Shown here: positions 1 through 7,335 of the stretch, piece after piece
How the letters are laid out: each line of letters begins with the position of its first letter
How positions within the stretch are numbered: the stretch's first letter is position 1
From: JAAGZL01 sp964628835
Lineage (GTDB): Bacteria; Pseudomonadota; Gammaproteobacteria; Chromatiales; Chromatiaceae
NCBI GenBank assembly: GCA_964628835.1
Contig: CAZVME010000077.1
Span: forward strand, 1 to 15,585
Direction of reading: 5' to 3'
DNA length: 15,585 nt
Made by a program: the position numbers and the translations under genes
The notes under the pieces: model-generated
Told to the model about the DNA's origin: nothing
The model's database searches: none
What the model saw: the letters and a program-made list of their open reading frames with translations, nothing else

Positions 1-1
1 C

Positions 2-439
2 GATCACCTTGGTGTCCTGTGCACCGTGTGTAAGGAGCGGGTTACAACTTATGAGACCGCTGAGCTGAATCTGCCACGGCTGATCAAGCACGATGGTAGT
101 CGTGAGATTTTTGATGGGCGCAAGCTGGCAACCGGCATGAACCGGGCGTTGGAAAAACGCCCGGTTAGTGCGGAACAGATGGAAGATGCCCTGGGTCGAA
201 TCCGGCGTCGACTCCTGGCCTGCGGTGAGAAGGAGATCCCCTCACGTCAGATCGGCGAATGGGTAATGGATGAGTTGCGTCTGTTGGATCAGGTGGCCTA
301 TGTACGGTTCGCCTCGGTCTATCGCAGCTTTGAAGATGTGAACGAATTCCGTGAAGAGATAGAACGCCTGGAGAGTGAGCCCTCTCCAGAGACCAGGCGT
401 GATCAACTGGACCTGCTGGATAGCGGAGACAAGAAGTGA
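2..439 (+). CDS. nrdR: Transcriptional repressor NrdR (5'-partial)
   Basis: NrdR is a zinc-ribbon/ATP-cone repressor of ribonucleotide reductase genes that binds NrdR boxes and senses ATP/dATP. The reading frame is open from base 2, so the N-terminus lies outside the window. Visible are the second CxxC of the zinc ribbon (CTVCKER, bases 20-40), then TTYE, then the ATP-cone (VIKHDGSRE-like LIKHDGSREIFD, RKLATGMNRALEKRP, and VAYVRFASVYRSFEDVNEF near the end). An internal GTG at 26 is not the true start, because the CxxC precedes it. The arginine-rich stretch that normally comes just before this CxxC is replaced by DHLGVL, so the first bases may be an assembly edge or a real divergence. The stop overlaps the ribD GTG by four bases (GTGA), indicating coupling. 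NrdR next to ribD is the usual gammaproteobacterial order. Confidence 0.93.
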   Translation, partial: DHLGVLCTVCKERVTTYETAELNLPRLIKHDGSREIFDGRKLATGMNRALEKRPVSAEQMEDALGRIRRRLLACGEKEIPSRQIGEWVMDELRLLDQVAYVRFASVYRSFEDVNEFREEIERLESEPSPETRRDQLDLLDSGDKK

Positions 440-1539
440 ATCGGGATGATCACCGGTTCATGGCCCAAGCCATCCGCCTGGCGAAACTGGGCCTGTATAC
501 CACCAATCCAAATCCGCGGGTTGGCTGTGTCCTGGTTAAGGATGGCGTGGTGGTGGGTGAGGGCTATCATCTGCGTGCTGGAGAACTCCATGCTGAGCGC
601 AACGCCCTGGCCCAGGCTGGGGAGCAGGCCCGAGGTGCCACCGCATACGTGACTCTGGAGCCCTGTTGCCACCATGGAAAGACCCCGCCCTGTAGTGACG
701 GCCTGATCGAGGCCGGTGTCAGCCGGGTGGTAGCGGCGATGCAGGACCCCAATCCCCTAGTGGCTGGCAAGGGCATGCAGCAGTTGCGTGCGGCTGACAT
801 AGAGGTTGAGTGTGGTCTGCTGGAGTCGCAGGCCGTGGCCCTGAATCCAGGTTTTATCAAACGCCAGCACGCGGGGCTGCCCTATGTCCGTTGCAAGCTG
901 GCCATGAGCCTGGATGGACGCACTGCCATGGCCAGTGGCGAAAGCAAATGGATCACCGGCCCGGCGGCGCGTCAGGATGTACAGCGTCTGCGCGCCAGAA
1001 GTTCGGCCATTGTCACCGGAATCGAAACCGTGCTGGCAGATGATCCCTCCATGAATGTACGTCTGGATGCCGACATCGAGGTGCGTCAGCCCCTGCGGGT
1101 GGTGCTGGACTCCACCCTGCGCATGCCACCGAATGCCAAGATGCTGGGTCTGGAGGGTGAGGTTATGATTGTCTGTTGTGCCGGCGCAGGCCGGGATCGC
1201 CAGCTTGCCTTGGAACAGGCCGGGGCCGAGGTGGTGCGACAGGCCGGAGACGACCAGAGGGTGGATCTTGAGTGCCTGCTGCGGCTCCTGGCCGAGCGTG
1301 AGGTTAATGAGATAATGCTGGAGACCGGCGCGGTACTGGCCGGTTCCTATATGGCGGCAGGTTTAATTGATGAGCTGGTGGTGTATATCGCCCCACATCT
1401 GATGGGTGCTGGCGCCAGGGGGTTGCTGGAGATTCCAGGTTTGGAAAGAATGCAGGATCGGGTGGATCTGGAGATTATGGATCTACGCCAAGTAGGTAAG
1501 GACTTGCGCATAACGGCAAGACCGCTGGAGAGAGAGTAG
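436..1539 (+). CDS. ribD: Bifunctional riboflavin deaminase/reductase RibD
   Basis: Cytosolic enzyme of the second and third riboflavin steps: deamination of the pyrimidine made by GTP cyclohydrolase II, then NADPH-dependent reduction of the ribosyl side chain. It has 367 residues, the normal length. The N-terminal deaminase domain (about 1-145) has NPNPRVGCV, the zinc site HAE at 52-54, and PCCHHGKTPPC at 76-86 (C77 and C86 as expected zinc ligands). The reductase domain (about 150-367) begins with LPYVRCKLAMSLDGRTA and contains the SKWITG motif and a LETGAVLAGS-type segment. The start is GTG at 436, overlapping the nrdR stop (GTGA). The next gene starts on the base after the stop. Both activities look intact. 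Confidence 0.97.
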   Translation: MNRDDHRFMAQAIRLAKLGLYTTNPNPRVGCVLVKDGVVVGEGYHLRAGELHAERNALAQAGEQARGATAYVTLEPCCHHGKTPPCSDGLIEAGVSRVVAAMQDPNPLVAGKGMQQLRAADIEVECGLLESQAVALNPGFIKRQHAGLPYVRCKLAMSLDGRTAMASGESKWITGPAARQDVQRLRARSSAIVTGIETVLADDPSMNVRLDADIEVRQPLRVVLDSTLRMPPNAKMLGLEGEVMIVCCAGAGRDRQLALEQAGAEVVRQAGDDQRVDLECLLRLLAEREVNEIMLETGAVLAGSYMAAGLIDELVVYIAPHLMGAGARGLLEIPGLERMQDRVDLEIMDLRQVGKDLRITARPLERE

Positions 1540-2202
1540 ATGTTTACCGGAATCATACAGGCAGTGGGTACCCTGGCCGCAACGGAGCCGCGTGGTGGTG
1601 ACATGGCGCTGCATATCCGTGCCGGTGACCTGCGCATGGACAACGTGGCGCTGGGAGATAGCATTGCCACTAACGGCGTCTGTCTGACCGTGATTGAGCT
1701 GCCGGGAGACGGTTATATCGCCGATGTCTCCCGTGAGTCGCTGAACCACACCACCCTGGGTGAACTAAAACCGGGCAGTCCGGTGAATCTGGAGAAGGCC
1801 CTGACCCTGAATACCCACCTGGGTGGACATCTGGTGAGTGGTCATGTGGATGGGGTGGGACGGATCCTGGAACGGCGGGATGACGGGCGCTCGGTGCGTT
1901 TCCGTATTGATGCCCCGGCAGAGCTGGCGCGCTATATTGCCCACAAGGGCTCCATCTGTGTGGATGGGGTGAGCCTCACCGTAAATGCGGTGCAGGGGAG
2001 CCAGTTTGAACTCAACATCGTCCCCCATACCATCCAGGAGACCACCATCTCCGGCTACTGCTCCGGTACCCGGGTGAACCTGGAGGTGGACCAGATTGCC
2101 CGCTATCTGGAACGCCTGCTGCTTGGGGACCAGGCGGTAGGGACGGCAGAAACACCAGGCATAACCGAGGATCTGCTGGCCCGGAATGGATTCATAAAAT
2201 AA
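1540..2202 (+). CDS. ribE: Riboflavin synthase, alpha subunit (ribE; called ribC in E. coli)
   Basis: Catalyses the last step of riboflavin synthesis, dismutation of two 6,7-dimethyl-8-ribityllumazine molecules into riboflavin and the pyrimidinedione, as a homotrimer. It has 220 residues, the family length. The N-terminus MFTGIIQ is diagnostic. Two lumazine-binding repeats are visible: the first has GDSIATNGVCLTV and HLVSGHVDGVG, the second has KGSICVDGVSLTVN and NIVPHTIQETT. ATG follows the ribD TAG with no gap, so translation is probably coupled. A roughly 100-bp gap follows before the ribBX-like gene. The gene symbol varies between nomenclatures (ribE or ribC). Confidence 0.97.
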   Translation: MFTGIIQAVGTLAATEPRGGDMALHIRAGDLRMDNVALGDSIATNGVCLTVIELPGDGYIADVSRESLNHTTLGELKPGSPVNLEKALTLNTHLGGHLVSGHVDGVGRILERRDDGRSVRFRIDAPAELARYIAHKGSICVDGVSLTVNAVQGSQFELNIVPHTIQETTISGYCSGTRVNLEVDQIARYLERLLLGDQAVGTAETPGITEDLLARNGFIK

Positions 2203-2301
2203 TCCAGGGAGCGGCCAGATACAACTAAGTCCATTTCTATGCTGTCACATGCTCTGTTAGAATATTTGATTACCCGCGAATTTGAACTGTGTACCGAAAT
2301 T

Positions 2302-3414
2302 ATGAAGCTGAATACTACTGAAGAGATTGTTGAAGACCTGCGCCAGGGCAAGATGGTAATCATCATGGATGATGAGGATCGTGAAAATGAAGGCGATCTC
2401 ATTATGGCGGCCGAGAAGGTCACCCCCGAGGCGATTAACTTTATGGCTCGCTATGGCCGTGGTTTGATTTGTCTTACCCTGAGTAAAGAGATGTGCCAGC
2501 AGCTGCGGCTGCCGTTGATGGTGAATCAGAACGAGTCGGCACACTCCACCAACTTTACCATCTCCATCGAGGCCGCCGAGGGCGTGACCACCGGCATCTC
2601 GGCCGCTGATCGCGCTACCACCGTACTGGCTGCGGTGAAAGATGATGCTCAGCCCCAGGATCTGGTGCAGCCGGGACATATCTTCCCGCTGATGGCCCAG
2701 CCCGGCGGGGTGCTGGTGCGAGCCGGACACACCGAAGGTGGCTGTGATCTGGCGCGTCTGGCCGGACTCAAGCCGACCTCGGTGATCGTGGAGATCCTGA
2801 ATGATGACGGTACCATGGCGCGGCGCTCTGATTTGGAACGCTTTGCCGCCGAGCATGGTCTGAAGATCGGCACTATCGCCGACCTGATTCACTATCGGGT
2901 TAATAACGAGAAGACCATTGAACGGGTGCGCGAGTGCCCACTTAATACGGAATATGGAGAATTCCGCTTAGTGGCCTATCAGGATGTAATCGATAACGAA
3001 GTGCACCTGGCCTTGGTAATGGGAGATGTTTCACCAGAGGAGCCAACCCTAGTGAGAGTGCATATGCAGAATACCCTGTGTGACCTGTTCGCTACCTCCT
3101 ATCCGAATAGTGGCTGGCCTCTCAGAAACGCCATGCGTCAGGTGGCAAAAGAGGGTACCGGAGTTATTGTTGTGCTGCGAAATCACGACACCACGCGCGA
3201 GATTGTTCAACGCATGGGGGAACTTATGGTCAAGGAGAGAAAAGAGGCCGCCCCACAGGGCAATGCCAGCAGCCATCTGAGGACCTTCGGTGTGGGTGCC
3301 CAGATCCTGTCTGATCTGGGTGTGCGCAAGATGCGGGTGCTGAGTGCGCCCAAGGCTATCCACGGACTTTCCGGTTTCAACCTGGAAGTGGTTGAATATG
3401 TGGACTGCGAGTAA
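2302..3414 (+). CDS. ribB: 3,4-dihydroxy-2-butanone 4-phosphate synthase with degenerate GTP cyclohydrolase II-like domain (RibBX type)
   Basis: The N-terminal RibB domain (about 1-205) converts ribulose 5-phosphate to 3,4-dihydroxy-2-butanone 4-phosphate, the four-carbon donor for lumazine synthase. DDEDRENEGD at 23-32 gives the metal/substrate acidic cluster, and HTEGGCDLARLAGL is also present. The C-terminal half (about 206-370) resembles RibA only in outline. Where active GTP cyclohydrolase II has the R-x-H-SECLTGD...RCDCG zinc-site signature, this protein reads VRVHMQNTLCDLFATSYP, with one cysteine and no CxC. It therefore matches the RibBX variant described in Proteobacteria, in which the domain does not replace RibA. 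I chose ATG 2302 because MKLNTTEEIVEDLRQGKMV matches the usual N-terminus. An in-frame ATG at 2239 would add 21 atypical residues. Neither start has a strong ribosome binding site. Confidence 0.93.
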   Translation: MKLNTTEEIVEDLRQGKMVIIMDDEDRENEGDLIMAAEKVTPEAINFMARYGRGLICLTLSKEMCQQLRLPLMVNQNESAHSTNFTISIEAAEGVTTGISAADRATTVLAAVKDDAQPQDLVQPGHIFPLMAQPGGVLVRAGHTEGGCDLARLAGLKPTSVIVEILNDDGTMARRSDLERFAAEHGLKIGTIADLIHYRVNNEKTIERVRECPLNTEYGEFRLVAYQDVIDNEVHLALVMGDVSPEEPTLVRVHMQNTLCDLFATSYPNSGWPLRNAMRQVAKEGTGVIVVLRNHDTTREIVQRMGELMVKERKEAAPQGNASSHLRTFGVGAQILSDLGVRKMRVLSAPKAIHGLSGFNLEVVEYVDCE

Positions 3415-3463
3415 TACTTAAGGAAAGCTCTGATTTAGACCATCCATGGCTTTATCCGAGCAC

Positions 3464-3523
3464 GCACATGAGAAATGCGATTTTTCATGTGCTACTGGAA
3501 CCTCTGAATAAATCATAGGTTCC
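3464..3523. repeat. Two consecutive hairpins in the ribB-ribH gap
   Basis: The first is a 12-bp stem (3464-3475 with 3481-3492, one G-T pair, 5-base loop TGCGA). The second has perfect 7-bp arms GGAACCT (3497-3503) and AGGTTCC (3517-3523) around a 13-base AT-rich loop. They sit 30-90 bases before the ribH start. No U-tract follows either stem, so they look more like REP-type palindromes or mRNA-processing structures than a simple terminator. The sequence does not resemble an FMN riboswitch. Function is inference. Confidence 0.6.
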
Positions 3524-3552
3524 TTGGAAATCAGAAATAACAGGATTTAACT

Positions 3553-4023
3553 ATGACAATAAAGACCATTGAGGGCGCACTGAATGTGCAGAATGCCAGT
3601 TTCTGTCTGGTAGTTGCACGCTTCAACAGCTTTATCGTGGAGAGTCTGCTGGAAGGCGCGATTGACACCATAAAACGCCATGGTGCAGCCGAAGCTGACA
3701 TTACTATTGTGCGGGTTCCAGGCGCTTTCGAAATGCCTCTAGTGGTGGAGAAGGTTGCAGCCAGTGGCAATTATGACGCAGTGGTAGCGCTGGGTGCAGT
3801 GATCCGTGGCGGAACTCCACATTTTGAGTATGTGGCAGGTGAATGCGTAAAGGGCATTGCCCAGGTTACCCTGAAGCACGGTATCCCGGTCTCCTTTGGT
3901 GTGCTTACCGTGGATACCATCGAACAGGCCATAGAAAGAGCCGGTACCAAGGCTGGCAACAAGGGTGGTGAGGCTGCCATGTCGGCGATTGAAATGGTCA
4001 ATCTGTTGCGTCAGATAGATTGA
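3553..4023 (+). CDS. ribH: 6,7-dimethyl-8-ribityllumazine synthase (beta subunit)
   Basis: Condenses the RibD product (after dephosphorylation) with the four-carbon RibB product to give lumazine, the substrate of riboflavin synthase; it forms pentamers or 60-mer capsids. At 156 residues it is full length. The motifs are ARFN at 22-25, VPGAFEMP at 55-62, and GAVIRGGTPHFEYVAGE at 81-97, in which H90 corresponds to the catalytic histidine. GVLTVDTIEQAIERAG is the usual C-terminal segment. An AGGA lies about eight bases before ATG 3553. The stop TGA shares its last base with the nusB ATG (TGATG). This gene follows the palindromic 138-bp gap, so it may have its own processing or promoter. Confidence 0.97.
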   Translation: MTIKTIEGALNVQNASFCLVVARFNSFIVESLLEGAIDTIKRHGAAEADITIVRVPGAFEMPLVVEKVAASGNYDAVVALGAVIRGGTPHFEYVAGECVKGIAQVTLKHGIPVSFGVLTVDTIEQAIERAGTKAGNKGGEAAMSAIEMVNLLRQID

Positions 4024-4451
4024 TGAGTGGCAAGCGCACTAAGGCACGGCACCATGCTGTCCAGGCCATATATCAGTGGCAGGTGGCCGGTCATGATGTC
4101 TCTGAAGTTGATGACCAGTTTCTGGATACGGAAGATCTGAACAGTTTTGAAGTGGAGTACTTCAAGGATCTGTTGCATGGCGTTCCAGCAAATCTGTCCA
4201 AGCTGGATGCAGAGCTGAAGGGTTGTGTTGACCGTTCCATTGAGAGCATTGACCCGGTGGAGCGCGCCATACTCCGCCTGGGTGCATATGAGATGATGCA
4301 TCACCCGGAGGTGCCGTACCGGGTGGTCATCAACGAAGCGGTGGAGCAGGCCAAGGTGTTCGGTGCCGAACAGGGTCACAAGTACGTCAACGGCGTATTG
4401 GACAAGCTGGCGCGCCGAGTGCGCAAGACAGAAATTGGCAAGAAGAAGTAG
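4023..4451 (+). CDS. nusB: Transcription antitermination factor NusB
   Basis: NusB binds boxA RNA with NusE (ribosomal protein S10) and supports antitermination of rRNA operons. It has 142 residues, the normal size for this all-helical protein. It starts with SGKRTKARHHAVQAIYQWQ, the typical arginine-rich first helix. Later landmarks are SIDPVERAILRLGAYEM and PYRVVINEAVEQAKVFG followed by KYVNGVLDKLAR, the family's strongest signatures. ATG 4023 is preferred over an overlapping TTG at 4020, since it is an ATG coupled to the ribH stop and gives the expected N-terminus. ribH-nusB-thiL adjacency is conserved in gammaproteobacteria. Confidence 0.97.
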   Translation: MSGKRTKARHHAVQAIYQWQVAGHDVSEVDDQFLDTEDLNSFEVEYFKDLLHGVPANLSKLDAELKGCVDRSIESIDPVERAILRLGAYEMMHHPEVPYRVVINEAVEQAKVFGAEQGHKYVNGVLDKLARRVRKTEIGKKK

Positions 4452-4470
4452 TCGGTACTCTCAACATACC

Positions 4471-4542
4471 GGGGCGGAGTCAAATTTGAGCAATACCCGG
4501 GAATCACGTTACTGTTAGGTACTCAAATTTGACTCCGACCCC
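4471..4542. repeat. Long inverted repeat (REP/MITE-like) between nusB and thiL
   Basis: The left arm at 4471-4490 starts GGGGCGGAGTC and ends AAATTTGAG. The right arm at 4522-4542 is its reverse complement with one extra base (CTCAAATTTGACTCCGACCCC). The arms enclose 31 bases. The roughly 20-bp imperfect palindrome almost fills the 102-bp gap. It resembles dispersed palindromes of REP or small non-autonomous elements seen in gammaproteobacteria (from memory, not searched). It has no following T-run, so it is not a typical intrinsic terminator. It leaves thiL without a visible Shine-Dalgarno sequence. Confidence 0.72.
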
Positions 4543-4553
4543 AGTAAATAATC

Positions 4554-5519
4554 ATGCCCCTAGCTGAATTTGATCTGATCAGAGAGTTCTTTAGCCACTC
4601 AGCCGCAGGCCGGGATGATGTGGTCCTGGGTGTGGGTGATGACTGCGCCCTGTTACAGCCACCCACAGGTATGGAATTGGCGATCACCAGCGACACCCTG
4701 GTGGAAGGGGTCCATTTCGCTGTGGGTGCAGACCCAGAGGCGTTGGGACACAAATCCCTTGCGGTCAATCTGAGTGACCTCGCCGCTATGGGGGCCGAAC
4801 CCGCATGGGTCACTCTGGCCCTGACTCTACCTTCAAGCGACTCCAACTGGCTCCAGGCCTTCAGCCGAGGATTTCTCTCCCTGGCAAAAAGACACGGTGT
4901 TGCACTCATCGGCGGCGATACCACCAGCGGTCCTCTTAGCATCTCTGTTACGGCCCATGGCTTTGTTGAACCAGGTGCAGCACTTCGGCGAAGTGGGGCC
5001 AGTGCGGGTGATCATATCTATGTGACCGGGAGCTTGGGTGATGCTGGACTGGCGCTGCTGGCTCGGCAAGGTGACTACACGGTAGAGTCAGGAATGACGC
5101 AACTGGAGCAGCGTCTGGACCGTCCGCAGCCGCGACTGGATGTGGGTCGTGCCATGAGCCATATTGCCAGCGCTGCCATCGATATCTCCGACGGCCTGAT
5201 CTCTGACCTGGGGCACATCTGTGAACGCAGTGATATTGGCGCAAGACTTTTTCTTGATCGGATTCCCATCTCTCCCCAGATAAAGGCATATCTGCAACAG
5301 GGCGGGAGCTGGGGTACGGTGGTTGCCGCCGGGGATGATTATGAACTCTGTCTTACCATTCCACCAGACAAGGAACCTCTGCTGCAAGCAATCCAGGCAG
5401 ATCTGGACTGTGATCTGGTGCGGGTGGGAGAGGTGGTATCTGGCTCTGGTGTCACCTGTGTCCAGTGTGACGGAGGCGCGGTGTTAGAGCTTGATTCCGG
5501 TTATCAACATTTCACCTGA
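4554..5519 (+). CDS. thiL: Thiamine-monophosphate kinase ThiL
   Basis: ATP-dependent phosphorylation of thiamine monophosphate to thiamine diphosphate, the final step of the pathway, in the cytosol. It has 321 residues, as expected. It is a PurM/AIR-synthase-fold enzyme with GVGDD at 26-30, TSDTLVEGVHF at 45-55, NLSDLAAMGA at 72-81, GGDTTSGP at 120-127, then AIDISDGLISDLGH and GDDYELC in the C-terminal half. These acidic motifs bind Mg-ATP. ATG 4554 gives the usual MxLxEFDLI N-terminus. It lies only 11 bases after the 4471-4542 inverted repeat and has no obvious ribosome binding site. pgpA begins six bases after the stop. Confidence 0.96.
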   Translation: MPLAEFDLIREFFSHSAAGRDDVVLGVGDDCALLQPPTGMELAITSDTLVEGVHFAVGADPEALGHKSLAVNLSDLAAMGAEPAWVTLALTLPSSDSNWLQAFSRGFLSLAKRHGVALIGGDTTSGPLSISVTAHGFVEPGAALRRSGASAGDHIYVTGSLGDAGLALLARQGDYTVESGMTQLEQRLDRPQPRLDVGRAMSHIASAAIDISDGLISDLGHICERSDIGARLFLDRIPISPQIKAYLQQGGSWGTVVAAGDDYELCLTIPPDKEPLLQAIQADLDCDLVRVGEVVSGSGVTCVQCDGGAVLELDSGYQHFT

Positions 5520-5525
5520 GGTTAG

Positions 5526-6005
5526 ATGCAGCCACAACAGAAAAAAATAAAGTGGAACAACCCGGTACATCTGCTGGCCTTTGGTCTGGGCTCGGGAGCA
5601 GCACCTAAGGCCCCTGGTACTTTTGGCACTATTGCGGCCATACCACTCTACCTGCTGCTGCAGCCGGTTGCGCCGGTCTACTACCTGCTGGTAGTGCTGG
5701 TCATGTCCATATTCGGGGTTTGGTTATGTCATCGTGCTGCCGAGGATATGGGTCTGCACGATCATCCTGGCATAGTCTGGGATGAGTGGGTGGGGTTTCT
5801 GATCACCATGTGGCTGGCCCCCAGTGGCTGGGTATGGTTACTGTCCGGTTTCGTATTGTTTCGCTTTTTCGATATTGTTAAGCCCTGGCCCATACATCTG
5901 CTGGATCGGCACATACCAGGCGGCTGGGGGATCATGGCGGATGATATATTGGCCGGGATCTATGCATTTGCCCTGATCCAGTTTGCGGCCTATGTTTATC
6001 TATAA
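5526..6005 (+). CDS. pgpA: Phosphatidylglycerophosphatase A
   Basis: Inner-membrane phosphatase that converts phosphatidylglycerol phosphate to phosphatidylglycerol. It has 159 residues. The family motifs are GLGSGAAPKAPGTFGT near residue 20, HDHPGIVWDEWVGF in the middle, and KPWPIHLLD followed by GGWGIMADDILAGIYA near the end. The conserved acidic residues in the last two blocks are the likely metal/phosphate site. Several hydrophobic segments fit a multi-spanning membrane protein. GAGG ends at base 5521, four bases before the ATG. ThiL-PgpA adjacency is a conserved gammaproteobacterial arrangement. Confidence 0.96.
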   Translation: MQPQQKKIKWNNPVHLLAFGLGSGAAPKAPGTFGTIAAIPLYLLLQPVAPVYYLLVVLVMSIFGVWLCHRAAEDMGLHDHPGIVWDEWVGFLITMWLAPSGWVWLLSGFVLFRFFDIVKPWPIHLLDRHIPGGWGIMADDILAGIYAFALIQFAAYVYL

Positions 6006-6054
6006 CGGTCGAGTTGTTTTGTGGCCCCGGTCTCTTGAATTGCATGGAGGTAGT

Positions 6055-6711
6055 ATGCGGTATCTTTCGGTTATCCGATTTTTCGGTCTGACCTTGGCGC
6101 TGGTGTTGGCAATGCCTGTACTGGCTGCGGATGATATTCGTGTAATGGCGCTGTTTCCCGGCAAGGCCATGGTGGAGGTGGGTGGAAAAAACCGTCTTTT
6201 AAAGATTGGCAAGGCCTCACCGGAGGGCCTGCTACTAATCTCAGCTGACAGTAGTGAGGCGGTAATCGAGATAGATGGTAAGCGGCAGAGTTACCGGGTA
6301 GGGGCAAAATATGGTGGCAGTTTCAATACTGGTGCCAAGCGTGAAGTGAGAATACCCAGGGACAACAGAGGTGGTTACACTACGGTTGGTAGTATCAACG
6401 GGCGCACTGTGAATATGCTCCTGGATACAGGCGCATCTTCTGTGGCCATGAGTTCAGTAGAGGCCAAACGGCTGGGGCTGCAGTATTGGCTGAATGGAAT
6501 CAAGACCATGGTAAGCACTGCGTCAGGTTATGCCAGGGGGTACCGAATTGTTCTGAAACTGGTTCAGGTGGGAAGTATTAGTCTGAACAATGTGGATGCC
6601 ATAGTGATCGAAGGTGGTAGTCCACAGGAGGTCCTGCTTGGTATGAGTTTTCTGAACCGGGTTGATATGAATAACAGCGGTAATATTATGTTGTTGCGCT
6701 CCAAACTTTAA
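6055..6711 (+). CDS. Secreted/periplasmic retropepsin-like aspartic protease
   Basis: A 218-residue protein with a signal peptide (MRYLSVIRFFGLTLALVLAMPVLA, cleavage after about residue 24) and a C-terminal single-domain aspartic protease fold of the retropepsin clan (clan AA). The catalytic triplet DTG is at 124-126 in MLLDTGASSVAMS. The second family landmark LLGMSFLNRVDM lies near the C-terminus. With one DTG per chain, an active enzyme would be a homodimer. Substrate is unknown. ATG 6055 is chosen because GGAGG precedes it by about five bases and the signal peptide begins there; an upstream in-frame start at 5983 would overlap pgpA and add unlikely residues. It may be co-transcribed with pgpA (49-bp gap). 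Confidence 0.88.
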   Translation: MRYLSVIRFFGLTLALVLAMPVLAADDIRVMALFPGKAMVEVGGKNRLLKIGKASPEGLLLISADSSEAVIEIDGKRQSYRVGAKYGGSFNTGAKREVRIPRDNRGGYTTVGSINGRTVNMLLDTGASSVAMSSVEAKRLGLQYWLNGIKTMVSTASGYARGYRIVLKLVQVGSISLNNVDAIVIEGGSPQEVLLGMSFLNRVDMNNSGNIMLLRSKL

Positions 6712-6867
6712 TCCTTACGGCTGGATCAGATCTTTCCAAACCGATTTCTGCACTTAATTTATGCTTCGTTTTATCGTAAGAAAATTTGCTGTGGCCAGAA
6801 CGAACCACCAGGACCGTTATTGCCAGAGTAAGCCTCCGGTGAAATTAATACCGAAACGCTCTTCTCT

Positions 6868-7296
6868 TTATCTGATGCGATAACTTGAATGACAGGCAAT
6901 ACAGGCAGATGTGATTTTAGAAAGTGCATTGTAGGCAGGCAATAGATCCCCCTCTTCAACTTTCAGAGCAAATCTACTTGCTGCCCGGTGCATACTGGTG
7001 CCAGCACTGCGCATACCTTCGGGCATGAATGGGGCCATATGGCTGGCCCCGTGAGAGCTTAATGAACTCATTCCCAAACGGTTTTCCGCAATCTCTGCCG
7101 CTTGGTCCAATTTGTCATTGGCCATGCTTACCAGTATTTCATTTATGGCAACCAGGTGATCTCGCATGTTGGTCATCATGTGTTGTTGCATCATCTCTGG
7201 CAGTTGAACCAACTCTCTGGTATCACTGTCTGCGATTGAGGTGTTTATTGAACATAACAACAGTATTGGTGCAAAGATAGCTAAGTGATATTTCAT
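6868..7296 (-). CDS. Cytochrome c'-like periplasmic protein
   Basis: A 142-residue protein with a signal peptide (about residues 1-22, ending SIA) and a single C-terminal haem-attachment motif CIACH at 132-136 followed by SSYRIR. The order helical bundle then CxxCH-xxYR at the extreme C-terminus is typical of class II cytochromes c (cytochrome c'). The middle is rich in Met and His (MMQQHMMTNMRDHL, SHGASHMAPFMPEGM), which could be extra metal-contacting or haem-pocket residues. Cytochromes c' bind NO/CO or carry electrons; the role here is unknown. AGGG lies about eight bases upstream of the ATG on the minus strand. It follows the glycosyltransferase gene by 39 bases on the same strand. The LLLC in the signal peptide does not make a good lipobox. 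Confidence 0.82.
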   Translation of the reverse strand: MKYHLAIFAPILLLCSINTSIADSDTRELVQLPEMMQQHMMTNMRDHLVAINEILVSMANDKLDQAAEIAENRLGMSSLSSHGASHMAPFMPEGMRSAGTSMHRAASRFALKVEEGDLLPAYNALSKITSACIACHSSYRIR

Positions 7297-7335
7297 ATTC
7301 TATTTCCCTGATTATGCGGAAGACGTACAAGGTGG

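Noticed and set aside
2239..2301. Upstream ATG start for the RibB gene
   Set aside because: It would add 21 residues not seen in the family; the internal ATG 2302 gives the standard N-terminus.
2203..2301. FMN riboswitch before the RibB gene
   Set aside because: The gap is about 100 bases and lacks the conserved multi-stem FMN aptamer sequences.
2257..2892. 211-codon open frame on the minus strand
   Set aside because: It lies entirely inside the RibB domain coding region on the opposite strand, has no family resemblance, and the plus-strand gene is certain.
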